From assembly GCA_003159055.1 (NCBI GenBank), contig PMLH01000561.1, forward strand, positions 1 to 9,434: DNA of 9,434 nt, given 5' to 3'. A program made the translations under genes and the position numbers. Positions 1 to 6,661 of this stretch are shown piece after piece. Below the pieces are notes generated by a model. It saw nothing but the letters and a program-made list of their open reading frames with translations, searched no databases and was not told where the DNA came from. The first letter of the stretch is position 1; the number at the start of each line of letters is the position of its first letter. The stretch is from Myxococcales bacterium. Lineage in GTDB: Bacteria > Myxococcota > Polyangia > Fen-1088.

Positions 1-43
1 GAAAGACCAAGCCAGATGGTTGCACAACGTCGCGGTCGAGGCA

Positions 44-1222
44 CTAGGGTTTGGGCCCCGTCGCCCGACGGTGCAGGGCCATGTGGCCGCGCTGGATTCC
101 TTCGCCGGCCAGGGCTTTGAGTGCGGCCAGGTTCTGCGCCAGCCCGACGCTGCCGATGATCTCGGCCAGCTCGCGCGCCGACGACGTGCCAAGGATGCGC
201 AAGGCGAGCCGTGCCCCCGAATGCACCTGCAGCGTTCCGCCCACCGTGCCGAGAGCCATGGGCATTTCCAGGCGACCCACCAGTGCATCTCCATCGACGC
301 GCCAGGTGGCAAGCGGCCGGTAGCGACCGTCGCGTGCCGCGAACGCGTGCGCCCCTGCCTCGATGCCTCGCCAGTCGTTGCCCGTGGCAATCACCACCGG
401 GTCGACGCCATTCATGATGCCCTTGTTGTGGGTGGCGGCACGGTAGTTGTCGTCTTCCGCGAAAAGCGAAGCAGCCTCAATGGCGCGCGCCAAAGTGGCG
501 CCGGCTTGGACGCCCTCTTCGCCGCCCAGGGCGGCGTGAGGAACGCGCCCCGTGACCCGTACCAAGCGTCGATCGCAAAGATTGCTGAGAATGCGCAGAC
601 CGATCTTGGCATCAGCGATGTCGGCCAGGCGGCCGGCCACCGCCTCGGCCACCGTGTTCACCATGTTCGCGCCCATGGCATCCAGGCAGTCGATGTAAAG
701 GTGCACGACCAGGCGCCGGTTGGGCAGCGCGCGAACCTCGACGTCCCGACAGCCGCCGCCGCGTTCGCGTAGACGGGGCAGGGTAGTGTCCGCCAACGCC
801 ATCAGGTCGGCGCGTGCCGAGTGGATGGCTGCGGCCGATTTCGCCCCGTCGATCACGTCTCGCAATTCGACTTGGGCAGTCATGATCGACTCGTCGGCAC
901 GAGCGGCAAAGCCCCCACCTTCGCGCACCAGGCGGGCGGCGTTCGAGGCGGCCGCAATGACCGACGGCTCTTCGACGGCCATGGGAATCAATCGATCGAC
1001 GCCGTTGATCAGGAAATTGAGGCCAAGCCCGAGCGGCAATGCGTAGATGCCGACCACATTCTCGACGATTTGATTGGCGTCGCTTGCGGCAAGGCCGCCC
1101 GAGCTGAGCCGAGCCAGGTCGTCAGGGGAAAGACCCGCTTGGGAAAGCAGCTCGGCTTGTCTCTGGTCGAGGGGAAGTCGGTAAAATCCTGGGATTCGGG
1201 AGCTCGGGCGGAAGTCAGGCAT
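44..1222 (-). CDS. mvaA: Class II HMG-CoA reductase, C-terminally short
   Basis: Reduces HMG-CoA to mevalonate with a nicotinamide cofactor, the committed step of the pathway; cytosolic. The 392-residue product aligns well with class II (Pseudomonas mevalonii-type) reductases: VEEPS with catalytic E85, GGGCRD at 155-160, DAMGAN at 181-186, HNKGIMNG with K267, GNDW with D283, and GIQRGH with catalytic H380. The ATG at 1222 starts where the family alignment starts and overlaps the end of mvaK2 by 8 bases; a frame open further upstream lies inside mvaK2 and is ignored. The protein stops 12 residues after H380, whereas the P. mevalonii enzyme continues about 47, so most of the mobile flap is missing. 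Neither other frame over the next ~65 bases restores a flap-like sequence. Databases often label this class degradative (EC 1.1.1.88), but the operon makes a biosynthetic role far more likely. No good Shine-Dalgarno is visible, consistent with coupling. Identity is certain; activity of the short form is unproven. Confidence 0.95.
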   Translation of the reverse strand: MPDFRPSSRIPGFYRLPLDQRQAELLSQAGLSPDDLARLSSGGLAASDANQIVENVVGIYALPLGLGLNFLINGVDRLIPMAVEEPSVIAAASNAARLVREGGGFAARADESIMTAQVELRDVIDGAKSAAAIHSARADLMALADTTLPRLRERGGGCRDVEVRALPNRRLVVHLYIDCLDAMGANMVNTVAEAVAGRLADIADAKIGLRILSNLCDRRLVRVTGRVPHAALGGEEGVQAGATLARAIEAASLFAEDDNYRAATHNKGIMNGVDPVVIATGNDWRGIEAGAHAFAARDGRYRPLATWRVDGDALVGRLEMPMALGTVGGTLQVHSGARLALRILGTSSARELAEIIGSVGLAQNLAALKALAGEGIQRGHMALHRRATGPKP

Positions 1223-2228
1223 GAAACAGTCCGGAACGTGGAGGGGGATCTTCGCCCGGGACGCGGCGACGCACGCCGAAGGGCTCGAAATCGACGTCGA
1301 GTGCAACCAGTGGCCTCGGCAACGTGCGTGCGAACAGTCGAGCTGCCTCGGGCGTGGCGAACATGCCAATGCCGATGTCGCCACCTCCCGCGCCGGACGG
1401 CTTTGCGACGCCGCCCAGCTCCTTGGCGAGCTCAGCGGCCCGGCCAAAAGCATCGGTGAAGATGGGCACCGAGGCGGCGGCTCCCAAGACCGCAAGACGC
1501 CGCCCGTACCGTCCTGCCGCCGCGACCGCGCCGGTGGCGTTGCCGGCGCGAATCTCGTCGACGAAACGGCCGGCGATCTCTTGCAGGTTCTCGATGATCT
1601 GTTGATAGGCGGCGGGGTCTTTTCGTGCGAATTTCTGCATGCCCTCGATCATGGTCGGGGTCGACACAGCCTGGCCGGTCCAGAATACCACCATGTTCAG
1701 GCCCGGCGGAACCGCGAGCGCCTCGACCGACGGGACATCGCCACCACCCCTTTCGACCCTGACCAGCCCGCCATACGCCGCGACCGCGACGTCCGCGCCC
1801 GAGCCGGCGCCATCTTGCGCGGCTCGATGGGACGCATACGCGACGGCGAAGACTCTGTCGCGGCTCTCCTCGACCGCGATGCCTGCAGATTCGAACACGG
1901 CCCCGACACTGGCCACCGCCGTCGCGGCACTGGACCCGAGCCCAATCTTCTGCTCGCCGTGCCGGAAGTCGTCGCTGTTGACCAGTACCGAGCCGGAAGG
2001 CAAAGCGGACGCGGCCTCTCCGATTTCAAGCGTCGCGCCCTTCACTGCTTCTGCCACAACCCGCGAGGCCGAGTCCATGCCCGGGACAAACTGCGCCACC
2101 ACATGACGGGTCACCGCCGCCAGCACCGCCGGGCCCCGCTCGAGGACAGCGTATTCGCCAACCAGGAAGATCTTGCCGGGCGCAACCACCACCGGCGTGC
2201 CGATCAATGTGCTTCTTTCCCCGCTCAT
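1215..2228 (-). CDS. mvaK2: Phosphomevalonate kinase (GHMP family)
   Basis: Phosphorylates mevalonate 5-phosphate to mevalonate 5-diphosphate using ATP; cytosolic. The 337-residue product carries the GHMP kinase motifs in order: APGKIFLVGEYAV at 16-28 (K19), the ATP-binding GLGSSAA at 96-102, GSGADVA at 142-148 (D146 is the likely catalytic acid) followed by AYGG, and KPSGAGGGD at 276-284. The GEYAV start motif and the KPSGAGGGD end motif are characteristic of phosphomevalonate kinase rather than mevalonate kinase. The start is the ATG at 2228, 8 bases after the mvaD stop, with only a weak GAG upstream. Open frame further upstream lies inside mvaD. The gene ends in an 8-base overlap with mvaA. 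With a separate mevalonate kinase and diphosphomevalonate decarboxylase in the operon, this completes the classical (eukaryote-like) route rather than an archaeal variant. Confidence 0.94.
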   Translation of the reverse strand: MSGERSTLIGTPVVVAPGKIFLVGEYAVLERGPAVLAAVTRHVVAQFVPGMDSASRVVAEAVKGATLEIGEAASALPSGSVLVNSDDFRHGEQKIGLGSSAATAVASVGAVFESAGIAVEESRDRVFAVAYASHRAAQDGAGSGADVAVAAYGGLVRVERGGGDVPSVEALAVPPGLNMVVFWTGQAVSTPTMIEGMQKFARKDPAAYQQIIENLQEIAGRFVDEIRAGNATGAVAAAGRYGRRLAVLGAAASVPIFTDAFGRAAELAKELGGVAKPSGAGGGDIGIGMFATPEAARLFARTLPRPLVALDVDFEPFGVRRRVPGEDPPPRSGLFHA

Positions 2229-2236
2229 TCGCGATC

Positions 2237-3259
2237 TCACAGCGACGCTTCGTTGCTGACGTGTGCGCCCGGACCGGGTGCAAGGGTCAACACTCTCATG
2301 ACTGCGGGGGTCGCCGCTAGTGCGGCCTCGACCTTCGGCGCGTCGGACGCTGCGCAAAGCACCTTGACGTGTGGCCCCGCGTCGATGGTGAAGTACGCCG
2401 GGACGCCTCCGGAGCGCAGGTTCTTGACCGTCGCCATGGCCGCCAGGGTTGCGGGATTCCAGTAGAGAATGTGTGGGTCGGCCGCCATCGCGCAGGCGTG
2501 CATGCGCAGGGCACTGCGTTCGGCGATTTTCCCCAAGCGCACAAGATCGCGGTTGGCGATGGCTGCGCGGGCATCGTCCAGGTCGGCCGGAACCGAGGCT
2601 AGCCATGCGGGGTAGTAGGGCGACGTGCGGGCGGTTTGTTCCATCGCCGCGGTGGACCCGATCGACTTTTCGCCCACCGCGGTGATTGCCACGCACAGGC
2701 GCACGTCCCAGGCCTTCGGGTCGAGCAAGGGCTGGGCGACGGCATCGCCGCCATCGGGACGGATTCCCACCGACATCTCGACGAATCCTCCGAAGATCGA
2801 CCGCGCTGCCGAGCCCGAGCCACGGCGGGCCAGCTCGGAAACCTCCGCCGACGATAAGTGAAGGCCTGCGGCTCGCGACGCCGCAAGGGCGAGTGCCGCG
2901 AAACCAGCGGCCGACGAAGCCAGACCGGCGGCGGTGGGCACGCTGTTTTCCGTCTCGACCTCGGCGCGAAGCCCGATGCCTGCGCGCTGCCGCACCAAAT
3001 CCAGGAACTTGCGCACGCGGCCGGCGAATCGCTCGTCGGCGGGCTTGCCGGAAAGAAGCACGCGGTCGCGGCCATCCGTGTCTGCCGCGTCTGTGGCAAA
3101 GCGCACCGTGGTCTCGCTGCCGAGATCGGCGAGGGTCAGGGACAGGCTGCCCGCAGCGGGTAGATTCAAGGCAGTGTCGCGCTTACCCCAATACTTCACG
3201 AGTGCGATGTTGGTGCCGGCGCGTGCGGTCACCGATTTGGGCAGTCGAGTTTCAGTCAT
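2237..3259 (-). CDS. mvaD: Diphosphomevalonate decarboxylase
   Basis: Converts mevalonate 5-diphosphate to isopentenyl diphosphate, with ATP hydrolysis and loss of CO2; cytosolic. The 340-residue protein has the family motifs: NIALVKYWGKRD at 17-28 with K22, the SLSLTL stretch at 38-43, the ATP loop AGLASSAAGFAAL at 111-123, RRGSGSAARSIFGGFVEM at 145-162 (S148, S150 and R153 match the substrate-binding serines and arginine of the yeast enzyme), and TIDAGPH at 291-297 with the catalytic D293. All key residues of a true diphosphomevalonate decarboxylase are present, so this is not the altered phosphomevalonate decarboxylase or mevalonate 3-kinase type. The ATG at 3259 overlaps the mvaK1 stop by 8 bases (ATGACTGA) and sits about 15 residues before the first conserved block, as expected. 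Open frame further upstream belongs to mvaK1. Confidence 0.96.
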   Translation of the reverse strand: MTETRLPKSVTARAGTNIALVKYWGKRDTALNLPAAGSLSLTLADLGSETTVRFATDAADTDGRDRVLLSGKPADERFAGRVRKFLDLVRQRAGIGLRAEVETENSVPTAAGLASSAAGFAALALAASRAAGLHLSSAEVSELARRGSGSAARSIFGGFVEMSVGIRPDGGDAVAQPLLDPKAWDVRLCVAITAVGEKSIGSTAAMEQTARTSPYYPAWLASVPADLDDARAAIANRDLVRLGKIAERSALRMHACAMAADPHILYWNPATLAAMATVKNLRSGGVPAYFTIDAGPHVKVLCAASDAPKVEAALAATPAVMRVLTLAPGPGAHVSNEASL

Positions 3260-4157
3260 GGCCGATGGTGGTGACGAATCCGTAGTAACCCTTGCCACGC
3301 CAAGCGCGCAAGACGTGGTCGCTGTGATCGCCCGCAATCGCAATCACGGCGCCGCCGCCACCTGCGCCGGTGAGTTTTGCACCCTCGGCCCCCACCGCGC
3401 GTGCGGTGTGGACCAAATCGTCGAGCTCGGGACATGAGACGCCGAGACCGCCGAGCAGGCCATGCGCCATGTTGAAGATGCGAGCGAGTGCGGCGATCTC
3501 GCCTGCGACCAAGGCAAGGGTGCCGGCCCGGGCAAGATCGCCCAGGGTCTCTATCAGCCGTCCTGCGACCGGTGTTGTTTCGCAGAGCTGCCCGACCCCC
3601 GCGACCAGCGTGCCGGTGTCGTGCGATTTTCCGGACAGGCCGACGCACAGATCGAAGCGGGCGTCGCACGACAGCGTCTGCCAGCCTTTCTCCTTGTCAT
3701 AGGAGCCAAGCCCACCTCGGCTGGCGGCCGCAGCGTCGATGCCGGAGGGCTTGCGATGAAACACCGATTCTGCGTCGGCAACCGCGGCCAACGCCGCCGC
3801 GTCGTCTGCGCCGGTCCGAGCGGCGACTGCACGGGCGATGGCGACCGACATGGCGGCCGAGCTGCCGAGGCCCGCGCGTGCCGGAACCTCGCACTCGAGC
3901 CAAAAATCCAGATCCTTCGGGGCTTGCAATCGCTGGAGCAGGCGCGCCACTGCCTGGCCGGGCAGCGAATCATCGCCGACCTCCACTTCCATGCCCCATG
4001 CCGGCGCTACGAGGGCCCCTCGGCCCGGGCTCGCGTGTGCACGCACGCCTGCGCGCATGCCGGCCACCAGCGCGGGCTGGCCGTGGACAACCGCGTGCTC
4101 GCCGAGGAGGATGACCTTGCCGCAACCAAATCCAGTGGTGGTCTCGCCGTGAGTCAT
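3252..4157 (-). CDS. mvaK1: Mevalonate kinase
   Basis: Phosphorylates mevalonate to mevalonate 5-phosphate with ATP; cytosolic. The 301-residue GHMP kinase shows [16 protein letters not shown] at 11-26 (K14 and E20 correspond to the conserved N-terminal Lys and Glu), [14 protein letters not shown] at 93-106 (nucleotide-binding serines), [15 protein letters not shown] at 129-143 (E130 is the probable metal ligand, D141 the catalytic base), and [11 protein letters not shown] at 261-271. GEHAVVHG and the PSGID motif are diagnostic for mevalonate kinase and separate it from the other two GHMP enzymes of this operon. The chosen ATG at 4157 forms a 4-base ATGA overlap with the fni stop and places the first motif 10 residues in. 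The upstream part of the open frame lies within fni and lacks family similarity. A length near 300 is normal for bacterial and archaeal members. Confidence 0.96.
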   Translation of the reverse strand: MTHGETTTGFGCGKVILLGEHAVVHGQPALVAGMRAGVRAHASPGRGALVAPAWGMEVEVGDDSLPGQAVARLLQRLQAPKDLDFWLECEVPARAGLGSSAAMSVAIARAVAARTGADDAAALAAVADAESVFHRKPSGIDAAAASRGGLGSYDKEKGWQTLSCDARFDLCVGLSGKSHDTGTLVAGVGQLCETTPVAGRLIETLGDLARAGTLALVAGEIAALARIFNMAHGLLGGLGVSCPELDDLVHTARAVGAEGAKLTGAGGGGAVIAIAGDHSDHVLRAWRGKGYYGFVTTIGHD

Positions 4158-5236
4158 CGAGGATTCTGCGCCAGCCAGTCGCGCAGCTCGCCGGTGATCA
4201 CGCGCGGGGCTTGCGCCAGGTCTCCCGCTTTTCGCACCCCGGCCAACATGCAAGCGGTGCGAAGGCTGTCGATGACGGTGGTCAAGAATGCGATGGCGCC
4301 GCGTGCGCCTCCCCTGGTGGCTGCGGCGAGCACCGGCTGGGCTACGCCTGCGACCTTTGCGCCCAGGGCGATGGCTCGGGCAGCGTCAAGACCGCTGCGG
4401 ATTCCGCCCGAGGCGACGATCTCTGCACGGAGGTCGAGGGTGGCCAACCAGCCGAGGGACGCGGCGGTGGGGATACCCCACTCGCGGAATAGATTCCCAC
4501 GCGCGGCTTGCTCGCCCTTCGCGCGCTGGGCCTCGATGGCGATCCAGGACGTTCCGCCGGCGCCCGAGACGTCGATGGCCGCGACGCCCGCCTGATCGAG
4601 CTTGCGCGCGGTGACGGGCCCGATCCCGCATCCAGTTTCCTTGACCAAAACCGGGCACGAGACCTCGCGTGCCAGCCGGTCAATGGTGGAAAGTCCCTTG
4701 CGAAAATCGGTGTCGCCGCCCGGCTGCGCCAGCTCCTGGCCGACGTTCAGGTGAATGGCCAACGCATTCGCGCCGACCCGCTTGACAGCTGCCGCAACGG
4801 CGTCCGTTCGCATCTCAGCAAGCTGGACCACGCCAAAATTCGCGAGCAGAAGGATGTCGGGCGCTACGTCGCGCACGTCGTAGGTGGCTGCCAGCTCGGG
4901 CTTGTCGAGCATCGGCCGCTGGCTGCCCAGGCCGAAAGCAATGCCGAGTTTCTGCGCGGCGCTTGCCAGGGCTCGGTTGATGGTGCGGCCTTCGCGCGTG
5001 CCGCCGGTCATCCCCGTGATCAGCAGCGGGGCGGACAGCTTGTGACCGAGCAGCGTCGTGCCGAGGTCGATCTCATCGAGCGCCAGACCGGGCAAGGCGG
5101 AATGGACCAGGTGCACGTGTTCGAGCAAGGTCGAGCGCACAAAGGCGCCAGCGCCAGAGCGGGCGATCTGGAGGTGGTCGGTCTTGCGCTGGGCAATGTC
5201 GGTGGTGGCTTTGCGGGGCATCGAGGCGAGGGACAT
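4154..5236 (-). CDS. fni: Type 2 isopentenyl-diphosphate delta-isomerase (FMN-dependent)
   Basis: Interconverts IPP and DMAPP with reduced FMN; cytosolic, TIM-barrel fold. The 360-residue product has the diagnostic motifs of the type 2 family: RKTDHL at 17-22, MTGG at 76-79, GSQR at 104-107, ANFG at 132-135, HLN at 162-164 followed by Q167-E168 (the conserved Gln and Mg-binding Glu), VKETGCGIG at 198-206, VSGAGGTSW at 223-231 and ASGGIRSG at 275-282 (FMN phosphate binding). The usual QPEGD reads QPGGD here, a mild change. It is the first gene of the mevalonate operon, so its promoter should lie in the 70-base gap before ybaK. I see no convincing -35/-10 pair for it there. The ATG at 5236 is taken; a second in-frame ATG at 5221 would give 355 residues, and neither has a clear Shine-Dalgarno. 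The end overlaps mvaK1 by 4 bases. Confidence 0.95.
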   Translation of the reverse strand: MSLASMPRKATTDIAQRKTDHLQIARSGAGAFVRSTLLEHVHLVHSALPGLALDEIDLGTTLLGHKLSAPLLITGMTGGTREGRTINRALASAAQKLGIAFGLGSQRPMLDKPELAATYDVRDVAPDILLLANFGVVQLAEMRTDAVAAAVKRVGANALAIHLNVGQELAQPGGDTDFRKGLSTIDRLAREVSCPVLVKETGCGIGPVTARKLDQAGVAAIDVSGAGGTSWIAIEAQRAKGEQAARGNLFREWGIPTAASLGWLATLDLRAEIVASGGIRSGLDAARAIALGAKVAGVAQPVLAAATRGGARGAIAFLTTVIDSLRTACMLAGVRKAGDLAQAPRVITGELRDWLAQNPR

Positions 5237-5279
5237 TTGAGCACGCCGAATCGTTGGCGTCGAGGGCTGGTGATGATCC

Positions 5280-5293
5280 CGAGGACGACCTCG
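5280..5293. promoter_or_regulatory. 14-base inverted repeat in divergent fni-ybaK promoter region
   Basis: CGAGG and CCTCG arms flank ACGA, giving perfect 5-base arms. The repeat lies in the only noncoding DNA between the divergent mevalonate operon and ybaK, and ends one base before the TATACT box. The position suits an operator that could influence transcription in either direction. It could also be chance in GC-rich DNA; no binding protein is suggested by the neighbours. Confidence 0.35.
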
Positions 5294-5294
5294 C

Positions 5295-5300
5295 TATACT
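5295..5300 (+). promoter_or_regulatory. Probable -10 box for ybaK (leaderless-type)
   Basis: TATACT matches the sigma-70 -10 consensus at five of six positions. Six bases (CATCGA) separate it from the ATG at 5307, so a start site 6-7 bases downstream would fall on or next to the initiation codon. No Shine-Dalgarno is present before the ATG, which agrees with a leaderless mRNA. No good -35 hexamer is seen at 16-18 base spacing. Confidence 0.5.
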
Positions 5301-5306
5301 CATCGA

Positions 5307-5795
5307 ATGACCGCCATGATGACCAATGCCGCCCGCATCCTGGAGCACCTGGGGATCCGTTTCGAGTTGCGCGAGTACGAAGTGGACGAGGCGGATCTTT
5401 CCGCCGAGAACGTGGCGGGCAAGGTGGGGTTGCCGCTGGACCAGGTGTGGAAGACCTTGGTGGCGCGCGGCGACCGCACGGGTGTGCTGCTGGCGGTCCT
5501 GCCCGGCAGCGCGACCCTCGATCTGAAAGCCTTGGCCAAGCTATCAGGCAACCGCAGCGTCGAGACCGTGGCGCTCAAAGAGGTACAGCCGCTGACTGGC
5601 TACATCCGAGGCGGCGTGACCGCACTAGGGGGCAAGAAGGACTACCCGGTGTTCGTTGACGAAATGATCGAGGTCTTCGACGTCGTGGCGGTCTCGGGTG
5701 GCGTGCGGGGGACACAGATCCTGATCAAGCCTGCCGACTACCTGCGCGCCACCAGGGCCACGGTCGGCGGGATTGCCGCTTTCCGCGCGGCCTAG
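5307..5795 (+). CDS. ybaK: YbaK/EbsC-type Cys-tRNA(Pro) deacylase
   Basis: Free-standing editing protein that hydrolyses cysteine mischarged onto tRNA(Pro) by prolyl-tRNA synthetase, limiting Pro-to-Cys misincorporation; cytosolic. The 162 residues cover the single YbaK/aaRS-associated domain at normal family length. Visible hallmarks are DQVWKTL at 45-51 (K49 is the invariant catalytic-pocket lysine), LDLKALAK at 71-78, TGYIRGGVTALGGKK at 97-111 and VSGGVRGTQI at 129-138. The start at 5307 fits a leaderless transcript from the TATACT box. In-frame ATGs at 5316 and 5319 are alternatives, also without a Shine-Dalgarno. It is transcribed away from the mevalonate operon and towards the protease gene at 5883-6551, so it is probably monocistronic and functionally unrelated to its neighbours. 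Substrate assignment rests on family membership alone; related INS-domain proteins deacylate other tRNAs. Confidence 0.92.
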   Translation: MTAMMTNAARILEHLGIRFELREYEVDEADLSAENVAGKVGLPLDQVWKTLVARGDRTGVLLAVLPGSATLDLKALAKLSGNRSVETVALKEVQPLTGYIRGGVTALGGKKDYPVFVDEMIEVFDVVAVSGGVRGTQILIKPADYLRATRATVGGIAAFRAA

Positions 5796-5857
5796 TGCCG
5801 TTGGCTTCGAGAGACGTGTGCTTGTTTTCCACGGACAGAGGGGCCTTTGCTTGGAGT

Positions 5858-5876
5858 GGCCAGTCTCAAACTGGTC
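5858..5876. terminator. Possible bidirectional hairpin between convergent genes
   Basis: GGCCAGT and ACTGGTC pair as a 7-base stem (one G-U) around the loop CTCAA. It sits in the 87-base gap between the ybaK stop and the stop of the convergent archaemetzincin gene, where a shared terminator is expected. There is no T-run on either side, so it is not a textbook intrinsic terminator. Confidence 0.3.
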
Positions 5877-5882
5877 GGTGCT

Positions 5883-6551
5883 TCAGGGACGCAACCAGGC
5901 CGCCGCCGGATCTTCGGTGATCGCAAAGCCGTTGCGTTTGGCCAGGGATCGGCAGCGAGCGCAGAAGTCGCGCTCTCGGTCGGTGGTGACCACCTTGCCC
6001 ATGGCATCCTCCATCAGGCATCCTCGGGTCGGGCAGTGGTCGAGCCCCAGGGTGTGGCCGATTTCGTGGACTGCTACTTTTGCCAGGCGCTCCGTGGCGT
6101 GGGCCGGACCGCGTGCTTTCTTGCGGCAGCGAAAGGAAGAGATCACGGTGGCGGTGCCAGGAAGCTCGCCGAGGCCCATCACGCCCCAGTCGACGAAGTT
6201 GTCCTTGGTTGTGGATATGTCGACCTCGGTCAGCCCCAGAATCCGCCAACCGTCCTTGGGCATGCGCTGGTTCAGGTACGCCAGCAGTCGTTCGGCGCGG
6301 TAGCGCTTGCGTGGCGAATAGTAGGCGGCCTGCGGCAGCGCCTCGCACGTGAGCACGCGCACCTCGATCGCATAGAAGGCTCGCAGCGCTGCCACGACCT
6401 GGTCCGTGTCGTTGCTCTTCTGCGCGCATGACCCCAAAGGCTGAACGTAGAGCACGCGTGTGGCAGAGGCGGAGTTTGCCATGGGGGCGGGGCCGCTGCT
6501 TGCCAGGCCGACGATGATGGTCGTGACGGAGACCGCGGGGAGGAATGCCAT
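5883..6551 (-). CDS. Archaemetzincin-type zinc metalloprotease with hydrophobic N-terminal extension
   Basis: Predicted zinc-dependent protease of the archaemetzincin (AmzA, MEROPS M54) family; its natural substrates are unknown. In the 222-residue product the catalytic motif HEIGHTLGLDHC at 162-173 supplies three zinc-binding histidines and catalytic E163. It continues into the family-specific second zinc site: C173, C178, M180 and the CARC pair C197/C200. The spacing between M180 and C197 is 16 residues, one less than the consensus I recall. The start of the domain (RVLYVQPLG, 32-40) and ILGLTEVDI at 104-112 also match. Residues 1-30 are hydrophobic then Ala/Ser rich, ending ANSASA, which resembles a signal peptide, but no lysine or arginine precedes the hydrophobic core. 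Most archaemetzincins lack such an extension and act in the cytoplasm. Alternative starts are GTG at 6566 (+5 residues) and ATG at 6482, which would remove the extension; none has a well-placed Shine-Dalgarno. Probably monocistronic. Confidence 0.9.
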   Translation of the reverse strand: MAFLPAVSVTTIIVGLASSGPAPMANSASATRVLYVQPLGSCAQKSNDTDQVVAALRAFYAIEVRVLTCEALPQAAYYSPRKRYRAERLLAYLNQRMPKDGWRILGLTEVDISTTKDNFVDWGVMGLGELPGTATVISSFRCRKKARGPAHATERLAKVAVHEIGHTLGLDHCPTRGCLMEDAMGKVVTTDRERDFCARCRSLAKRNGFAITEDPAAAWLRP

Positions 6552-6582
6552 ACCCTCATTGTCCACGATTCGCGTCCCGTGG

Positions 6583-6611
6583 ATTATTCATTCTGCGGTG
6601 GACGACCCCAA
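6583..6611 (-). promoter_or_regulatory. Candidate promoter for the archaemetzincin gene
   Basis: On the minus strand TTGGGG (6611-6606) is followed after 17 bases by AATAAT (6588-6583), five of six matches to the -10 consensus. Transcription would begin near 6576, about 25 bases before the ATG at 6551. The -35 match is weak (three of six), so this is a suggestion only. Confidence 0.3.
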
Positions 6612-6661
6612 GCCCAAGACCCGTAGCCGGCGTACGAAGAGGTGCAAGGCGCCCTCGCGGG

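Noticed and set aside
1..43. Possible next gene of the mevalonate operon at the left edge
   Set aside because: Only 43 bases are available after the mvaA stop; no convincing start codon with a ribosome site, and no terminator can be identified.
44..1222. HMG-CoA reductase as a pseudogene because of its short C-terminus
   Set aside because: All four catalytic residues (E85, K267, D283, H380) and the cofactor motif are intact with no internal stops or frameshifts, so a functional short form is at least as likely.
1223..1495. N-terminal extension of HMG-CoA reductase into the mvaK2 coding region
   Set aside because: Those codons read through mvaK2 in another frame, are rich in Ser/Arg/Pro, and lack similarity; the ATG at 1222 fits the family start.
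1221..2465. 414-codon open frame on the plus strand, antisense to mvaK2 and the 3' part of mvaD
   Set aside because: Opposite to two clearly conserved genes; low-complexity Arg/Gly/Ala composition and no recognisable domain. Long antisense frames are expected at this GC content.
3462..4595. 377-codon plus-strand open frame antisense to mvaK1 and fni
   Set aside because: Shadow of conserved minus-strand genes, with no family motif and no plausible start signal.
5237..5306. A sigma-70 promoter for the mevalonate operon on the minus strand
   Set aside because: TATAGC and GATCAT resemble weak -10 boxes, but neither has a partner -35 at normal spacing, so none is called.
4508..5659. 383-codon plus-strand open frame running through fni into ybaK in another frame
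   Set aside because: It overlaps two well-supported genes on opposite strands and turns Arg/Gly-rich; not a credible protein.
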